Of a stretch of DNA of 64,000 bases, positions 33,245 to 42,529 are shown piece by piece. The notes below the pieces were generated by a model. The model worked only from the letters and a program-made list of their open reading frames with translations, searched no databases and was not told where the DNA came from. The translations under genes and the position numbers were made by a program. Position 1 is the first letter of the stretch. Every line of letters starts with the position of its first letter. This stretch comes from Pseudomonas sp. ACN8 (GTDB lineage Bacteria; Pseudomonadota; Gammaproteobacteria; Pseudomonadales; Pseudomonadaceae), in the NCBI RefSeq assembly GCF_002303925.1, contig NZ_MRCS01000015.1, positions 1 to 64,000 of the forward strand. The letters are read 5' to 3'.

Positions 33245-34600
33245 ATGACGACTCGTACCCGTATCCTCACCGGCATCACCACCACCGGCACGCCGCACCT
33301 GGGCAACTACGCTGGCGCTATTCGCCCGGCGATCGTCGCCAGCCGTGACAGTAATGCCGATTCGTTCTACTTCCTGGCCGACTACCACGCCCTGATCAAG
33401 TGCGATGACCCGCTGCGCATCCAGCGCTCGCGTCTGGAAATCGCCGCGACCTGGCTGGCCGGTGGCCTGGATGTCGAGCGCGTGACCTTCTATCGCCAGT
33501 CCGACATCCCGGAAATCCCCGAGCTGACCTGGTTGCTGACCTGCGTTGCCGCCAAGGGTCTGCTCAACCGCGCCCACGCCTACAAGGCTTCGGTGGACAA
33601 GAACGTCGAGACCGGTGAAGACCCGGACGCCGGCATCACCATGGGCCTGTACAGCTACCCGGTGCTGATGGCCGCGGACATCCTGATGTTCAACGCGCAC
33701 AAGGTGCCGGTCGGTCGTGACCAGATCCAGCACGTGGAAATGGCGCGGGACATCGGCCAGCGCTTCAATCATCTGTTTGGCCAGGGCAAAGAGTTCTTCA
33801 CCATGCCCGAGGCATTGATCGAAGAGAGTGTCGCCACGTTGCCGGGCCTGGATGGCCGCAAGATGTCGAAGAGCTACGACAACACCATCCCGCTGTTCAG
33901 CAGCGCCAAAGAGATGAAGGACGCGATTTCGCGGATCGTCACCGACTCCCGCGCGCCGGGCGAAGCCAAGGATCCGGACAACTCGCACCTGTTCACCCTG
34001 TTCCAGGCGTTCGCCACCCCGGCGCAGGCCGACGAGTTCCGCAGCGAACTGTTGCAGGGCCTGGGTTGGGGCGAGGCGAAGAATCGCCTGTTCCAGCTGC
34101 TGGACAGCGAACTGGGCGAATCCCGCGAGCGTTATAACCAGCTGATCGAGCGTCCGGCGGATCTGGAAGACATCCTGCAACACGGCGCGAAAAAGGCCCG
34201 TTCGGTAGCGACACCCTTCCTCAACGAACTGCGTGAAGCGGTGGGCCTGCGTTCCTTCGTTGCCCAGGCTCAAGTGGCGGCGACCACCAGGAAGAAAGCC
34301 GTGAAGGCTGCACGTTTTGTCAGTTTCCGTGAAGACGACGGCAGTTTCCGCTTCCGTCTGCTGGCGGCCGATGGCGAACAACTGCTGCTGTCGCGCAACT
34401 TCGCCGACGGTAAAACCGCGGGGCAAGTGACCAAGCAGCTGCAAGCGGGCCAGGATCTGGACGTGCGCAGTGAAGAACTGGGCTTCAGCGTCTGGCTGGA
34501 AGGCCAGTGCGTTGCCGACAGCCCGGCCTTCGCCGACAGCGCCGCACGCGACGCGGCTATCGAAGCCTTGCGTATCGCCCTGACGCCTGTTCAGGAATAA
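33245..34600 (+). CDS. trpS: Tryptophan--tRNA ligase
   Basis: A 451-residue class Ic aminoacyl-tRNA synthetase that charges tRNA-Trp. The HIGH-like motif is [13 protein letters not shown] near residues 15-27, and the KMSKS motif lies in [10 protein letters not shown] near residue 205. At 451 residues it is longer than the E. coli enzyme of about 334. The extra C-terminal domain of about 110 residues begins near residue 345 after an Ala/Lys-rich hinge. From memory this long form is usual in pseudomonads. The ATG at 33245 is chosen because it starts directly before the conserved N-terminus. Confidence 0.94.
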   Translation: MTTRTRILTGITTTGTPHLGNYAGAIRPAIVASRDSNADSFYFLADYHALIKCDDPLRIQRSRLEIAATWLAGGLDVERVTFYRQSDIPEIPELTWLLTCVAAKGLLNRAHAYKASVDKNVETGEDPDAGITMGLYSYPVLMAADILMFNAHKVPVGRDQIQHVEMARDIGQRFNHLFGQGKEFFTMPEALIEESVATLPGLDGRKMSKSYDNTIPLFSSAKEMKDAISRIVTDSRAPGEAKDPDNSHLFTLFQAFATPAQADEFRSELLQGLGWGEAKNRLFQLLDSELGESRERYNQLIERPADLEDILQHGAKKARSVATPFLNELREAVGLRSFVAQAQVAATTRKKAVKAARFVSFREDDGSFRFRLLAADGEQLLLSRNFADGKTAGQVTKQLQAGQDLDVRSEELGFSVWLEGQCVADSPAFADSAARDAAIEALRIALTPVQE

Positions 34601-34690
34601 ACAACGGTTCGGCCCGACCAAGGGCCGATTGCCATTCCTCGGGGCCGTCGCTACAGTGTCGGCCCGTTTTTGTTGCCTTGCTAACGAATT

Positions 34691-35785
34691 ATGACGCCCC
34701 TAGAACGATATCAAGCTGATCTGAAACGCCCGGAATTCTTCCATGACGCCGCACAGGAAACTGCCGTGCGTCATTTGCAGCGCCTGTACGACGACCTGGT
34801 CGCGGCCGAGCAAAACAAGCCGGGCCTGCTGGGCAAGTTGTTTGGCAAGAAGGATCAGACCCCGGTCAAGGGCCTGTATTTCTGGGGTGGCGTAGGTCGC
34901 GGCAAGACTTACCTGGTGGACACCTTCTTCGAAGCGCTGCCCTTCAAGGAAAAGACCCGTACGCACTTCCACCGCTTCATGAAGCGCGTGCACGAAGAGA
35001 TGAAAACCCTGGGCGGCGAGAAAAACCCGCTGACCATCATCGCCAAGCGCTTCGCCACCGAAGCCCGGGTCATCTGCTTCGATGAATTCTTCGTTTCCGA
35101 CATCACCGACGCCATGATCCTTGGCACCCTGATGGAAGAGCTGTTCAAGAACGGCGTGACCCTGGTCGCAACGTCGAACATCGTGCCGGACGGCCTGTAC
35201 AAGGACGGTCTGCAACGCGCGCGCTTCCTGCCGGCCATTGCGCTGATCAAGCAGAACACCGAAATCGTCAACGTCGACAGCGGCGTCGACTATCGTCTGC
35301 GTCACCTCGAGCAAGCCGAGCTGTTCCACTATCCGCTCGACGAAGCCGCCAACGAAAGCCTGCGCAAGAGCTTCCGTGCGCTGACGCCGGAATGCACGGC
35401 AGCGGTCGAAAATGACGTGCTGATGATCGAAAACCGTGAAATCCGTGCCCTGCGCACCTGCGATGACGTGGCCTGGTTCAACTTCCGTGAACTGTGCGAC
35501 GGCCCGCGCAGCCAGAACGACTACATCGAACTGGGCAAGATCTTCCACGCCGTATTGCTCAGCGATGTCGAGCAGATGAGCGTCACCACCGACGACATCG
35601 CCCGACGCTTCATCAACATGGTCGACGAGTTCTACGACCGTAACGTGAAGCTGATCATTTCCGCCGAAGTCGAGCTTAAAGACCTGTACACAGGTGGCCG
35701 CCTGAACTTCGAGTTCCAGCGTACCCTGAGTCGCCTACTGGAAATGCAATCCCACGAATTCCTGGCCCGGGCGCACAAACCGTAG
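34691..35785 (+). CDS. zapE: Cell division protein ZapE (AFG1-family ATPase)
   Basis: A 364-residue P-loop ATPase of the AFG1/ZapE family. Walker A is GGVGRGKT near residue 66 and Walker B VICFDEFF near residue 130. The family motif HFHRFMKRVHEEM follows the P-loop near residue 95. In E. coli ZapE associates with the Z-ring and is needed under low oxygen or heat stress. The start ATG has no strong ribosome-binding site. It follows trpS after 90 bases and is closed by an intrinsic terminator. Confidence 0.92.
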   Translation: MTPLERYQADLKRPEFFHDAAQETAVRHLQRLYDDLVAAEQNKPGLLGKLFGKKDQTPVKGLYFWGGVGRGKTYLVDTFFEALPFKEKTRTHFHRFMKRVHEEMKTLGGEKNPLTIIAKRFATEARVICFDEFFVSDITDAMILGTLMEELFKNGVTLVATSNIVPDGLYKDGLQRARFLPAIALIKQNTEIVNVDSGVDYRLRHLEQAELFHYPLDEAANESLRKSFRALTPECTAAVENDVLMIENREIRALRTCDDVAWFNFRELCDGPRSQNDYIELGKIFHAVLLSDVEQMSVTTDDIARRFINMVDEFYDRNVKLIISAEVELKDLYTGGRLNFEFQRTLSRLLEMQSHEFLARAHKP

Positions 35786-35805
35786 GGCGGTTCGGAAAAT
35801 GAAAG

Positions 35806-35830
35806 AGGCCTGCAAATGCAGGCCTTTTTT
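35806..35830 (+). terminator. Intrinsic terminator after zapE
   Basis: The stem AGGCCTGC / GCAGGCCT with a 4-base loop is followed by six T, 20 bases after the zapE stop. Confidence 0.92.
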
Positions 35831-35875
35831 GTCTGCGCAAATCATCCGCCCACAGGTTTGAACATCGTTTTGAAG

Positions 35876-36859
35876 TCAAATATCCTTGTTGAGATACTGC
35901 GCAAGCTCGTGCTGCCGTTGGCAACCAAGCAGCAGCCAAAGCAGAATTCTGGCTTTTCGCGGACATAGAAAGCCCGCCATCGATGCCCCCTTGCGGATCA
36001 AGTCCATTTCACCGCCGCCAAAACCGTAAGAAGCACGTGCGGTGGAGCCGGAGCCGGTTCGGGTCGCAATGATCACGGGGATTCGTTCGGCAATATGTTC
36101 AATCATTGTCGCCCAGCGCTGCGAGATGTGGCCGGCGCCGAAACCGCCGATCACCAGCCCGTCGTAATTGAGTGCGAGAATATTTTCCAGTAGCAGGGTG
36201 TCGGCCGAAAGTGAGGCCTCAAGCAGTGCAACCTTCTGCGTGGTCTGTTGCGGCAGCGGTAACACCGTGCGTAGCCCTGGCGGGCGCAGGTAGCGAACAC
36301 GGTCTTCCAACAGTAGGCCCACGGGCCCCACGACCGGAGAGGAGAACGCCTGCAATGCCAGCGAATCGGTTTTGCGTACGCTGCGCGCTTGATGAATCTG
36401 TCCGTTCATCACGACCTGGACACCGCGCTGCCGGCTGTTCTGCGCCAAGGCAACGCGACATGCATCCAGCAGATTGGCCGGTCCATCGGCACCTGGTTGC
36501 GCTGCGGAACGCATGGCGCCGGTCAGCACCAAGGGGGTGTCGTAGGGCCACAGGTAATCCAAGAACACCGCAGCTTCTTCAAGGGTATCGGTGCCCTGGG
36601 TTATCACGACCCCAACGGCGCCCTGTTTGACCTGAAACTCAGCCCAGGACAATACGTTCAGCAAACACTCGAAATCCAGGGACGCACTGGGCAGAAGTCC
36701 GAGGGTCTCGACGGTGACTCCGGCCAGCGTCGTCAGTTCCGGTATGGAAGTCAGCAGTGTTTCGCCGCTGACGGTCGGGATGACGCCTTCACCGGCATTG
36801 CTCGCTTGCATGCTTACCGTGCCGCCAAGTGCCGCGATGGACAGTTTGGGCAGGTCCAT
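35876..36859 (-). CDS. Asparaginase family protein
   Basis: A 327-residue type I/II L-asparaginase-family amidohydrolase. The first active-site Thr lies in AALGGTVSM (Thr14), and the second in QGTDTLEE at residues 88-92, where the usual His of HGTDT is Gln. GAMRSAAQPGADGPANL near 114 is the conserved third motif. No signal peptide is visible, so it is probably cytoplasmic. The ATG at 36859 has GCGAGG upstream; the frame open to 36937 overlaps the upstream gene region and is not used. It ends a minus-strand group with a duplicated membrane protein, an amidase and a flavin amine oxidase. True substrate may be an amide other than asparagine. Confidence 0.84.
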   Translation of the reverse strand: MDLPKLSIAALGGTVSMQASNAGEGVIPTVSGETLLTSIPELTTLAGVTVETLGLLPSASLDFECLLNVLSWAEFQVKQGAVGVVITQGTDTLEEAAVFLDYLWPYDTPLVLTGAMRSAAQPGADGPANLLDACRVALAQNSRQRGVQVVMNGQIHQARSVRKTDSLALQAFSSPVVGPVGLLLEDRVRYLRPPGLRTVLPLPQQTTQKVALLEASLSADTLLLENILALNYDGLVIGGFGAGHISQRWATMIEHIAERIPVIIATRTGSGSTARASYGFGGGEMDLIRKGASMAGFLCPRKARILLWLLLGCQRQHELAQYLNKDI

Positions 36860-36936
36860 GGGATACCTCGCTTGTTTGTAATGAAAAGTGGCTGTATCCG
36901 CTTTTGAGGCCGCGATACAGCCGAATGGCTGGGGCA

Positions 36937-38130
36937 TTAATCAGCGATCAGAAAACCGATCAGCGGCACGATCAGCAGTGTGCTGATGGCCATCGACAGT
37001 ACATTGGCGATGTAGGCGTGCATGTCGGCCGGTAATTTCCTGGCAATCACACAGGCCAGCGGTGGTGCGAGCAATGCCCCCAGCAGTGCACTTGAGACGA
37101 TAATCTGCCAGCTGCCGCCATAGGCCAGGATCGCCGCGGGCACCACTGAAACCAGCGGGATGTAAGTGGGATACCAGCCGCGCAACATCCATTGTCGACG
37201 CCAGATCAGCACGCCAATGGCCGAGGCCAATGCCTGCGCGCCGATGATGTGCAGCAACAGGCCCGATCCGTACGCGGGGCTTGAAGGGTTCAAGCTGTAC
37301 GCCAGCAATACACCCAGTATCAGGCCAAGGCTGGCCAGCTCATTACCGAAGAACGGTGCTTCGGAAAAGTCCGCCAGAATCCGACGCAGGCTCCAGATGA
37401 CGCCATAGTCAGGCGCCTTGGCGGTGGCAATCGAGGCGGGTGGCGTTTGCGATGACCTGGATTTCACCAGGTTCGGCCAATAGCGGTAAAACAGAAACGC
37501 CAAGACACTGGCAACCGCCATGCCCAGCACATTGCCAATCACTGCAGGCAAGGCCAGCGGTTGGCACACGTAGTTGACGATCAGCAGGCACATTGGTGTG
37601 ACGAGTACGGCGCCCATGAGTGCGCCGTTGATCGTGACCCTCCAGCCTCCGCCAAACATCAGCACCATCGCCGCTGGCAGCGAGACGAATGCAACGAATG
37701 TGGGTTGCCAGGTTGTGGCTGTCACCGTCCAGCCCCACAGCAGATTGCTCAGCAGCAGCCCGAGCAACGAACTGGTGACCAGCCAGGGCCAAAGTCCCGT
37801 TCCATAGGAGATGGCAAACCCTTGCCAGGATTTCCCCGTTCGATTCGCCCAATAAGCCAGATAAGCGCCCGCCAGCAGGCCAATCGAGGCGAACTCGTGC
37901 TTGTAGAAAGCCACCTCGCTGATGTCGCCTAACACCCAACGCAACCAGGCACTCGGTTCGGGTAGCAGCGATACCATGTCGCCGTAACCTGGCCAATGCG
38001 CTCCCCAGAAAGTCCGGTTGCTGAAAGAAAGCCAGGCGATCAGCAGTGTCGCGCCGATCATTAGCAGGACGACGGCTGTATCAATCGGTGATTTGCGCGA
38101 TGGTTGGTTTTTGTCGGTTGTAACTTCCAT
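36937..38130 (-). CDS. Multi-pass membrane protein with internal duplication
   Basis: A 397-residue integral membrane protein that I cannot place in a named family. It has about ten hydrophobic segments and consists of two similar halves. SEVAFYKHEFASIGLLAGAY near residue 70 corresponds to SEAPFFGNELASLGLILGVL near residue 255. WQPTFVAFVSLPAAMVLMFG near 141 corresponds to WYPTYIPLVSVVPAAILAYG near 321. Such inverted or direct duplication is common in transporters, and its place between amide-hydrolase genes suggests a carrier for the substrate or product. That function is inference. It lies 16 bases after the amidase gene and 77 before the asparaginase gene. Confidence 0.72.
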   Translation of the reverse strand: MEVTTDKNQPSRKSPIDTAVVLLMIGATLLIAWLSFSNRTFWGAHWPGYGDMVSLLPEPSAWLRWVLGDISEVAFYKHEFASIGLLAGAYLAYWANRTGKSWQGFAISYGTGLWPWLVTSSLLGLLLSNLLWGWTVTATTWQPTFVAFVSLPAAMVLMFGGGWRVTINGALMGAVLVTPMCLLIVNYVCQPLALPAVIGNVLGMAVASVLAFLFYRYWPNLVKSRSSQTPPASIATAKAPDYGVIWSLRRILADFSEAPFFGNELASLGLILGVLLAYSLNPSSPAYGSGLLLHIIGAQALASAIGVLIWRRQWMLRGWYPTYIPLVSVVPAAILAYGGSWQIIVSSALLGALLAPPLACVIARKLPADMHAYIANVLSMAISTLLIVPLIGFLIAD

Positions 38131-38146
38131 GCGATAGCCCTCCTGA

Positions 38147-39034
38147 TCAACGTGGGAGGCAAGGGTGTTGGGTGTAGCCGAGCATCTGATCGTAAAGATC
38201 GGCTCGGCGATCGCGATGCAGATCGTTCAGGTTGTTCCAGATGGGCGCACTGCGGGAGCTGGTCAGGTCAACATCGGCAAACAGGATTTCCTGCGTGTCT
38301 GCCGAAGCCACGGCGCCAATCGGCCAGCCGTTGGTTCCGGCAATCAACGAGCAACCCAGGTAGCGCGCGCCGCGCTCCTCGCCGATCCGGCTGGCGGCAG
38401 CGATAAACACGTTGTTGACGTGAGCGGCGGTCATCGTCAGATACGACGCCATGCACTTACCGGCATCGTCGAACAGCGGCGGCGGTGTCCAGACCCAGTT
38501 GTTCAGGCTGCAAATGATGTCTGCGCCTTGCTGGGCGAGGATCCGTGGCACCTCCGGAAACCAGATGTCCCAGCAGATCAATAGCCCGATGCGGCCGATC
38601 GGTGTGTCGAAAACCGGGAAACCCAGATCGCCGGGGGTGAACCAGAGCTTCTCCAGATTCCACAAATGGGCTTTGCGGTACTTGCCGATGAAACCGTCTG
38701 GTCCCACCAGAACGCCGGTGTTGAAGAGTCGCATGCCGTCGCGTTCGGCCAGACCGGCCACGAGGTAAACGTTGTGTTCGCGGGCGAAGTCGATCCAGCA
38801 CTGCACGCTTGGCCCGTCGGGAACCGCTTCTGCGTGGGCGAAGGCATCCTGTCGATTACTGAAGAAATAGCCAGTATTGGAAAGCTCGGGCAGAACGATG
38901 AGATTCGCACCGCCGTTTACCGCTTCAAGCGCCAATTCCAGGCTGCGACGCAGATTACCTACACATTTCTCGACGCCGACTTGTGGATCGAATTGCACGA
39001 CTGCTACACGGACAGGGCTTGTTGGCTCAGTCAT
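38147..39034 (-). CDS. Nitrilase-superfamily amidase (carbon-nitrogen hydrolase)
   Basis: A 295-residue carbon-nitrogen hydrolase. The catalytic triad is visible as Glu50 (LIVLPELSN), Lys121 (GKYRKAHLW) and Cys154 (GLLICWDIWFP). A further conserved Glu lies in the ISFAREHN-like helix region. Family members hydrolyse amides or nitriles to acid and ammonia in the cytoplasm. The ATG at 39034 follows GAGGAACGACGGA and is preferred to the in-frame upstream start at 39064. Downstream of a flavin amino-acid oxidase-like gene it may hydrolyse the amide that such 2-monooxygenases form, as DavA does after DavB in lysine breakdown. Confidence 0.85.
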   Translation of the reverse strand: MTEPTSPVRVAVVQFDPQVGVEKCVGNLRRSLELALEAVNGGANLIVLPELSNTGYFFSNRQDAFAHAEAVPDGPSVQCWIDFAREHNVYLVAGLAERDGMRLFNTGVLVGPDGFIGKYRKAHLWNLEKLWFTPGDLGFPVFDTPIGRIGLLICWDIWFPEVPRILAQQGADIICSLNNWVWTPPPLFDDAGKCMASYLTMTAAHVNNVFIAAASRIGEERGARYLGCSLIAGTNGWPIGAVASADTQEILFADVDLTSSRSAPIWNNLNDLHRDRRADLYDQMLGYTQHPCLPR

Positions 39035-39200
39035 TCCGTCGTTCCTCTTTTTATTGTTTTTCAAGCTGTTAAATGGCTTGTGTATAAGAGAGGAGTCAGG
39101 AATGGGGTGTAAGTCAGCTACTTCCGTTTAGGTCGTAGTCCTTTTCCGAAAATGGATCAGTGTGATGTTTGATAGCAGTGGGTAGCTGGCGCGAGAGGTA

Positions 39201-39225
39201 GAGCCATGTATTGCGTGCATGGCTC
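39201..39225. repeat. Hairpin between the flavin oxidase and amidase genes
   Basis: The stem GAGCCATG / CATGGCTC has a 9-base loop and lies 17 bases after the oxidase stop on the minus strand. No U-tract follows in that direction, so termination would be partial at most. Confidence 0.5.
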
Positions 39226-39241
39226 TAAAACGGGGATGTGA

Positions 39242-41188
39242 TCAGATTTTGACTTGATAGTGCGGGTAGTCGCTCAAGGAGAATCCGCCATTGAAGGTCG
39301 CGGCGGTTTTGTTGCAGATATGAATCACTGCATCGACAGCACCGCGAAAACATGGCTCCGTCCAACCGGCATCCACGGAAAATGACTCGCCGGACAAATA
39401 CAAGCCTGATACATGAGCAAAGTCCCGGTTGTATTTCATCAGGCCGACGGCATCGTAGTAGGTGCCCGGTCGGTAAAGCTTGGCACAACCCTGAGCATTT
39501 TCATCAGTGATCCAGCGCTGAACAACCGCTTGATCAATGCCGATGTAGGGAGAGATTTTTTCCTGCACGTTGGCAGAGTTCATGAGTATGCGATCCAGCT
39601 CTTCGGCGCATTTTGATACCAGCTCCTTATCGCTGAATGAGGCGAGCTTGGTTGCGTCATCTTCCCAGGTATAACTCAGCAGGATGCAGTCATAGCTGTA
39701 ATTGTCGTTGTAGCGGTAGGTATAGACATCGTGGATAAAACTGTCGGTTACGATGGCTGGCGGGATGTTTTTGTTTTTCGAGAGAAATGATTTTTTCAGC
39801 GGTGCAAACACTTTGCAGCTAGTTTCCCAGTGTGCGGTTTTGTAGGCGTTAATCGTCTCGAAAGGCAGCATCTCCCGGGTGAAATTTTCGAGCTTGATTC
39901 GAGTTTCAATCAGCCAGGAGGGTAGTGTCATGATGACCGAGTCAAAGTCATCAAATTGCTCCTGGATTTGCTCGGGTTGACTGTGTTTACAGTTGTAATA
40001 GACGCGTATTTTTTGATTGGGCAACTTTTCCAGTTTTGTGACGGATGAGTCGGTGAGAAGCCCATTGCTTCTTTCGAGGCAATGTTCGTAGATGGACTTT
40101 CCGGTTTCGTCGGTTTTCACAAACAGCAGGCATTCGTCCAAAGCGGCGAGGCCGATGTAGCGGGGCCTGTCGAAACTCTGTCCCATTGAGTCAAAAACGG
40201 CTTCGCTATTCAGGTAGGGCGAATCCAGTGGATCGCCGTTTGAGTCCACTCGACCATGGATCAGTTGCAATTGGCTGCTGAAACCGAAAATCGCGGTACG
40301 CAGAGGGTAGAGGCAGCAGACGTCGTAAAAAGCTCCCCAGCTACCGTCACCTATACCTATCGCGTAAAAAATTGCGGACTCTTGCGCAGACATTCCCATT
40401 CCGCCGAAATCCCCGGGTGAGCGGCCATCCCAAGCTTCCAGTGCTGGCATGCTGACCAGGTCGCGGAACGAGACACTCTCGTATTTTTCAACGATAGAAG
40501 CCCATATGGCTTCCCATTCCTGGCTCGCATAGAGCTCAGCAACGTGGCGGGTCATGCGATCGGCAAAGGCTTTCCACTTGGCATAAACCTTTTGCAATTC
40601 ATTGCCGGGAGGTGGTGTGACGCCGTCTTCGTTTTTCCATATCAACATTTGCGGCGTCGATCCGCCGCCCATGCTGCCCTCCCGGAGATAGATGCCTGTC
40701 GAGTTAACCCATTGGCTACCGGGGTTGGCGAAGTCTGAAAACGCCAGTTCAAATTGATTGGCGTAGTAAGCCATCAGCGACCGACCTTCTGTCGGTGGCT
40801 CATCCGCCCGGTTGAAGAAGGGCATGCGCATGGCGCCCATTTCAAACGGTGTATGGCTTTCTGCCGAGTTTCGGCTACCGGGAACGGTCAGATGCCTGCC
40901 ACCGATGCGTCTGGATTGTTCGATGAGAGTGATATGGGTAAAGCCGCAGCGATAGAGTTCTCTGGCGGCGGTCAAGCCTGTGACGCCGGCGCCGATGATG
41001 CAGATTTTATGTTGCGGGTCAGTTGCCCTGGCGATGCCGTTTTCCTGTTCTACCAGTGCACGATAGTCAAAGCACAAATCCGGAGGATTGGGAAAGCGAG
41101 CCGCCCATTTGTTTTTAGCCGAGCGCTTTGTTCGGGCGGCCTCCTTGGCGATGTATGAAGGGTAGTTGTAGCTTGATCCGATAGTCAT
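39242..41188 (-). CDS. FAD-dependent amino-acid oxidase/2-monooxygenase-like protein
   Basis: A 648-residue flavin amine oxidase-family protein. The FAD-binding glycine motif lies in ICIIGAGVTGLTAAREL (residues 62-78). It is followed by LIEQSRRIGGRH near 89, and the C-terminal substrate/FAD motif GWTEPCFRGAVDAV is near residue 607. No export signal precedes the flavin domain. The overall plan (N-terminal FDYRALV segment, then the Rossmann motif) recalls tryptophan, lysine and phenylalanine 2-monooxygenases, which turn an amino acid into the one-carbon-shorter amide. The amidase gene downstream supports that reading; a plain L-amino-acid oxidase is the alternative. AGGGAAG precedes the ATG. 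Lower GC than neighbouring core genes suggests acquisition. Confidence 0.74.
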   Translation of the reverse strand: MTIGSSYNYPSYIAKEAARTKRSAKNKWAARFPNPPDLCFDYRALVEQENGIARATDPQHKICIIGAGVTGLTAARELYRCGFTHITLIEQSRRIGGRHLTVPGSRNSAESHTPFEMGAMRMPFFNRADEPPTEGRSLMAYYANQFELAFSDFANPGSQWVNSTGIYLREGSMGGGSTPQMLIWKNEDGVTPPPGNELQKVYAKWKAFADRMTRHVAELYASQEWEAIWASIVEKYESVSFRDLVSMPALEAWDGRSPGDFGGMGMSAQESAIFYAIGIGDGSWGAFYDVCCLYPLRTAIFGFSSQLQLIHGRVDSNGDPLDSPYLNSEAVFDSMGQSFDRPRYIGLAALDECLLFVKTDETGKSIYEHCLERSNGLLTDSSVTKLEKLPNQKIRVYYNCKHSQPEQIQEQFDDFDSVIMTLPSWLIETRIKLENFTREMLPFETINAYKTAHWETSCKVFAPLKKSFLSKNKNIPPAIVTDSFIHDVYTYRYNDNYSYDCILLSYTWEDDATKLASFSDKELVSKCAEELDRILMNSANVQEKISPYIGIDQAVVQRWITDENAQGCAKLYRPGTYYDAVGLMKYNRDFAHVSGLYLSGESFSVDAGWTEPCFRGAVDAVIHICNKTAATFNGGFSLSDYPHYQVKI

Positions 41189-41347
41189 GGTTGATCTTCC
41201 CTGATGGTGTTAGCGGGGAAGATGTTGAAGTTTCTAAGGGGCTACGTCTGTGAGTCGGGTTGGGTTTTCCGGCGCTCTGTATTCCGTTTTTTGCGTAGGA
41301 AAGTACACAGCGAAAAGAACTACGTGGCCGGCGCAAGATTCTATGTG

Positions 41348-41370
41348 GAAGCGAGCAGGCTCGCTCCCTC
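41348..41370. repeat. Single degenerate REP arm
   Basis: GAAGCGAGCAGGCTCGCTCC is one REP arm without a clear partner. It lies between the flavin oxidase gene and the GlxA-type regulator gene. Confidence 0.6.
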
Positions 41371-41387
41371 ATTCGGTTGGTGTTTGG

Positions 41388-42383
41388 CTACGCCGCCTGC
41401 TGAAACTGCTGCCGATACTGATTCGGCGACAACTCCGTGTGCTGGCGGAACAGCCGGGCGAAGAAGCTCGCATCGTCATAGCCGACTTCATAGCTGATGG
41501 TCTTGATGCTCTTGCGGCTGCCGGACAGCAGGCCCTTGGCGGTTTCGATGCGCAGGCGTTGCAGGTAATGCAGGGGTTTGTCGCCGGTGGCGGTCTGGAA
41601 GCGGCGCATGAAGTTGCGGATGCTCATGCCGTGTTCGCGGGCGACGTCTTCGAAGCGGAACTTGTCGGCGAAGTGTTCTTCGAGCCAGTGCTGGATCTGC
41701 AGGATGATCACGTCCTGGTGCAGCTTCTGCCCACCAAAACCAATCCGTCCTGGCGAATAACTTCGCTGCACCTCATAGAGGATGTCTCGGGCTACGGCCT
41801 GGGACACGTTGGCGCCGCAGAAGCGCTCGATCAGGTAAATGTACAGGTCACAGGCCGAGGTGGTGCCGCCGGCGCAGTACAGGTTGTCGGCGTCGGTCAG
41901 GTGCTTGTCCTGATTGAGCTGGACTTGGGGGAAACGTTCGGCGAAGGCATTGAAGAAGCGCCAGTAGGTGGTCGCTTCCTTGCCATTGAGCAGCCCGGCT
42001 TCGGCCAGCCAGAAAACACCGGTGGCCTCGCCGCACAGTACGGCACCGCGTGCATGTTGCTGGCGCAGCCAGGGCAGGACTTGCGGGTAACGCTTGCAGA
42101 GGCTGTCGAAATCGTCCCAGAACGCGGGAAGAATGATGATGTCGGCGTTTTCCAGCCCGCCATCTACCGGAATCATCACATCACTGAAGGTGTTGACCGG
42201 TTTGCCATCGGGGCTGACCAGACGGGTTTCGAACGCCGGTGTCAGGCCCTGGCCCAGCTGTTTGCCGTAGCGCAGGCTGGCGAGGTGGAAGAAATCCTTG
42301 GCTTGCATGAGGGTGGAAGCGAAAACCCGGTCGATGGCCAGGATGCTGACGCGCCGCAGGGGCGTGGAGGCTTGGTTAGACAT
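41388..42383 (-). CDS. GlxA-type AraC family regulator
   Basis: A 331-residue regulator with an N-terminal DJ-1/PfpI (class I glutamine amidotransferase-like) domain, about residues 10-195. The nucleophile-elbow-like segment GAVLCGEATGVFWLAEAG is near residue 113. A C-terminal AraC DNA-binding domain with two helix-turn-helix motifs follows (SIRNFMRRFQTATG, then ISYEVGYDDASFFARLFRQH) near 255-315. Such proteins often activate amino-acid or quaternary-amine catabolism genes. It is transcribed in the same direction as the flavin oxidase cluster and lies just upstream of it, so it may control that cluster. It is divergent from an acyl-CoA dehydrogenase gene. Confidence 0.87.
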   Translation of the reverse strand: MSNQASTPLRRVSILAIDRVFASTLMQAKDFFHLASLRYGKQLGQGLTPAFETRLVSPDGKPVNTFSDVMIPVDGGLENADIIILPAFWDDFDSLCKRYPQVLPWLRQQHARGAVLCGEATGVFWLAEAGLLNGKEATTYWRFFNAFAERFPQVQLNQDKHLTDADNLYCAGGTTSACDLYIYLIERFCGANVSQAVARDILYEVQRSYSPGRIGFGGQKLHQDVIILQIQHWLEEHFADKFRFEDVAREHGMSIRNFMRRFQTATGDKPLHYLQRLRIETAKGLLSGSRKSIKTISYEVGYDDASFFARLFRQHTELSPNQYRQQFQQAA

Positions 42384-42529
42384 AATTCAACTTTATTTTT
42401 ATAGGGGGAAGTGGTCACCAGACGGCTGGATCGTCTTATTTTTTGTCGGATGTGTCCAGTGTCCTGTATCGGAAGCGAGGCATAGTCTCTGAAGGTCAAC
42501 TCCTTCTAAAAACAAAGAAAAGGTGCCGC

